Assembly: GCF_006543045.1 (NCBI RefSeq)
Contig: NZ_RBZW01000055.1
Coordinates: 62,001 to 126,000, forward strand
Direction of reading: 5' to 3'
Source of the DNA: Salinadaptatus halalkaliphilus
Lineage (GTDB): Archaea > Halobacteriota > Halobacteria > Halobacteriales > Natrialbaceae
Length of the DNA: 64,000 nucleotides
The position numbers and the translations under genes are program-made. Shown here one piece after another: positions 63,416 through 64,000 of this stretch; the stretch's first letter is position 1, and each line of letters begins with the position of its first letter. The notes under the pieces were generated by a model that was not told where the DNA came from, ran no database searches, and was given only the letters and a program-made list of their open reading frames with translations.

Positions 63416-64000
63416 ATGCTCGATCACGACGACATTCTCGAGGCTCGCGAGCGGGTTCGAGCGACCTCGAGACAGACGCCGCTCGAACGGTCTCACACCT
63501 ATTCGGCGATGACGGGCGCCGACGTTCATCTCAAACTCGAGAACTTCCAACGGACGGGTGCGTTCAAGATTCGGGGCGCGACCAATCGGGTCGCAACGCT
63601 ATCGGCCGACCAGAAGGCGGCCGGCGTCGTCACCGCGAGCGCGGGCAATCACGCCCAAGGTGTCGCCCTCGCGGCTACGCGTGCGGGCGTGGACGCGAAG
63701 ATCGTTATGCCCGAATACGCTCCTATCGCGAAGGTCAAGGCGACGCGAAACTACGGGGCCGAGGTCGTTCTCGCGGGGACGGACTACAACGAGGCCGCCG
63801 AGCGCGCCCACGAGATCGAACGCACGGAGGGTCGAACCTACGTCCACGCCTTCGACGACGAGATGGTGATGGCGGGCCAGGGAACGATCGGCCTCGAGAT
63901 CGTCGAGGACTGTCCCGATCTCGACACCGTCGTTGTCCCTATCGGCGGCGGCGGACTGATCAGCGGTATCGCGACGGCGATCAAGGCCGAAACGCCCGAC
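63416..64000 (+). CDS. ilvA: Threonine ammonia-lyase (threonine dehydratase), 3'-truncated by window edge
   Basis: PLP enzyme that deaminates threonine to 2-oxobutyrate, the first step of isoleucine synthesis or threonine catabolism. The visible 195 codons show the PLP lysine motif G-A-F-K-I-R-G-A (about 48-55), the substrate loop SAGNHAQGVAL (about 74-84) and the glycine-rich GGGGLISG phosphate-binding loop (about 175-182). Whether a regulatory ACT domain follows lies outside the window. ATG 63416. Confidence 0.94.
   Translation, partial: MLDHDDILEARERVRATSRQTPLERSHTYSAMTGADVHLKLENFQRTGAFKIRGATNRVATLSADQKAAGVVTASAGNHAQGVALAATRAGVDAKIVMPEYAPIAKVKATRNYGAEVVLAGTDYNEAAERAHEIERTEGRTYVHAFDDEMVMAGQGTIGLEIVEDCPDLDTVVVPIGGGGLISGIATAIKAETPD

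Noticed and set aside
1-64000. CRISPR arrays, rRNA or prophage-like blocks
   Set aside because: No regularly spaced repeats, no rRNA signatures, and no run of phage structural genes was seen.

Overview
The window is a stretch of haloarchaeal chromosome. It is GC-rich and its proteins are strongly acidic (Asp/Glu-rich linkers and C-termini). It carries archaea-specific genes: PAN proteasome ATPase, TiaS, a fused Kae1-Bud32, S24e/S27ae, DphB, SepF, Tat-dependent lipoproteins, HTH-10/Bat-type regulators and a PGF-CTERM surface protein. Codon use and the family mix suggest Natrialbales (Natrinema/Haloterrigena/Natrialba-like). That placement is inference. No rRNA, tRNA, CRISPR array or replication origin was seen.

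Layout. 1-9.8 kb is housekeeping: the end of a CPBP protease, pan, pepF, uvrA, a COG1395 HTH regulator and tiaS. 9.8-17.0 kb holds an MFS transporter, a DUF2892-like protein, the kae1-bud32 / rps27ae / rps24e operon, a PQQ-propeller plus membrane-protein pair, and a BNR-repeat propeller. 17.1-18.0 kb is a decayed pocket: a frameshifted S14 (rps14) copy and nested inverted repeats. 18-24.3 kb holds a hydrolase, dphB, and a metal-uptake module in which a DtxR-family regulator precedes a metal ABC transporter (SBP, ATPase, permease). Both promoters carry the same TTAG-N6-CTAA palindrome.

24.4-30.5 kb has a Rieske protein, a palindrome-rich non-coding element with an IS200/IS605-like terminus (25.06-25.64 kb), a hexapeptide acyltransferase, TrkA, an NCS2 purine permease, a glutaredoxin-like protein and a minimal RNB exoribonuclease. 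30.7-37.8 kb is a signalling cluster: a broken histidine kinase, a PAS-GAF-HTH10 regulator, a two-winged-helix protein, and a histidine kinase whose receiver domain has lost its phospho-acceptor. 38-39.3 kb holds sepF and a membrane protein.

39.4-47.4 kb is one long minus-strand operon for a peptide/nickel-type ABC importer. It has two solute-binding proteins, two permeases and a fused double ATPase, and ends in a small one-domain flavoprotein. An HTH-10 regulator sits divergently upstream. 48.7-54.9 kb has a transducer (MCP), UspA, two MFS transporters and a VOC protein. 55.1-58.3 kb is a TAXI-type TRAP transporter. 58.4-59.8 kb is a TnpB-only IS200/IS605 element with its right-end hairpin. 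60.0-64.0 kb has citrate synthase, a PGF-CTERM protein with a small membrane partner, an AIG2-like protein and the start of threonine ammonia-lyase.
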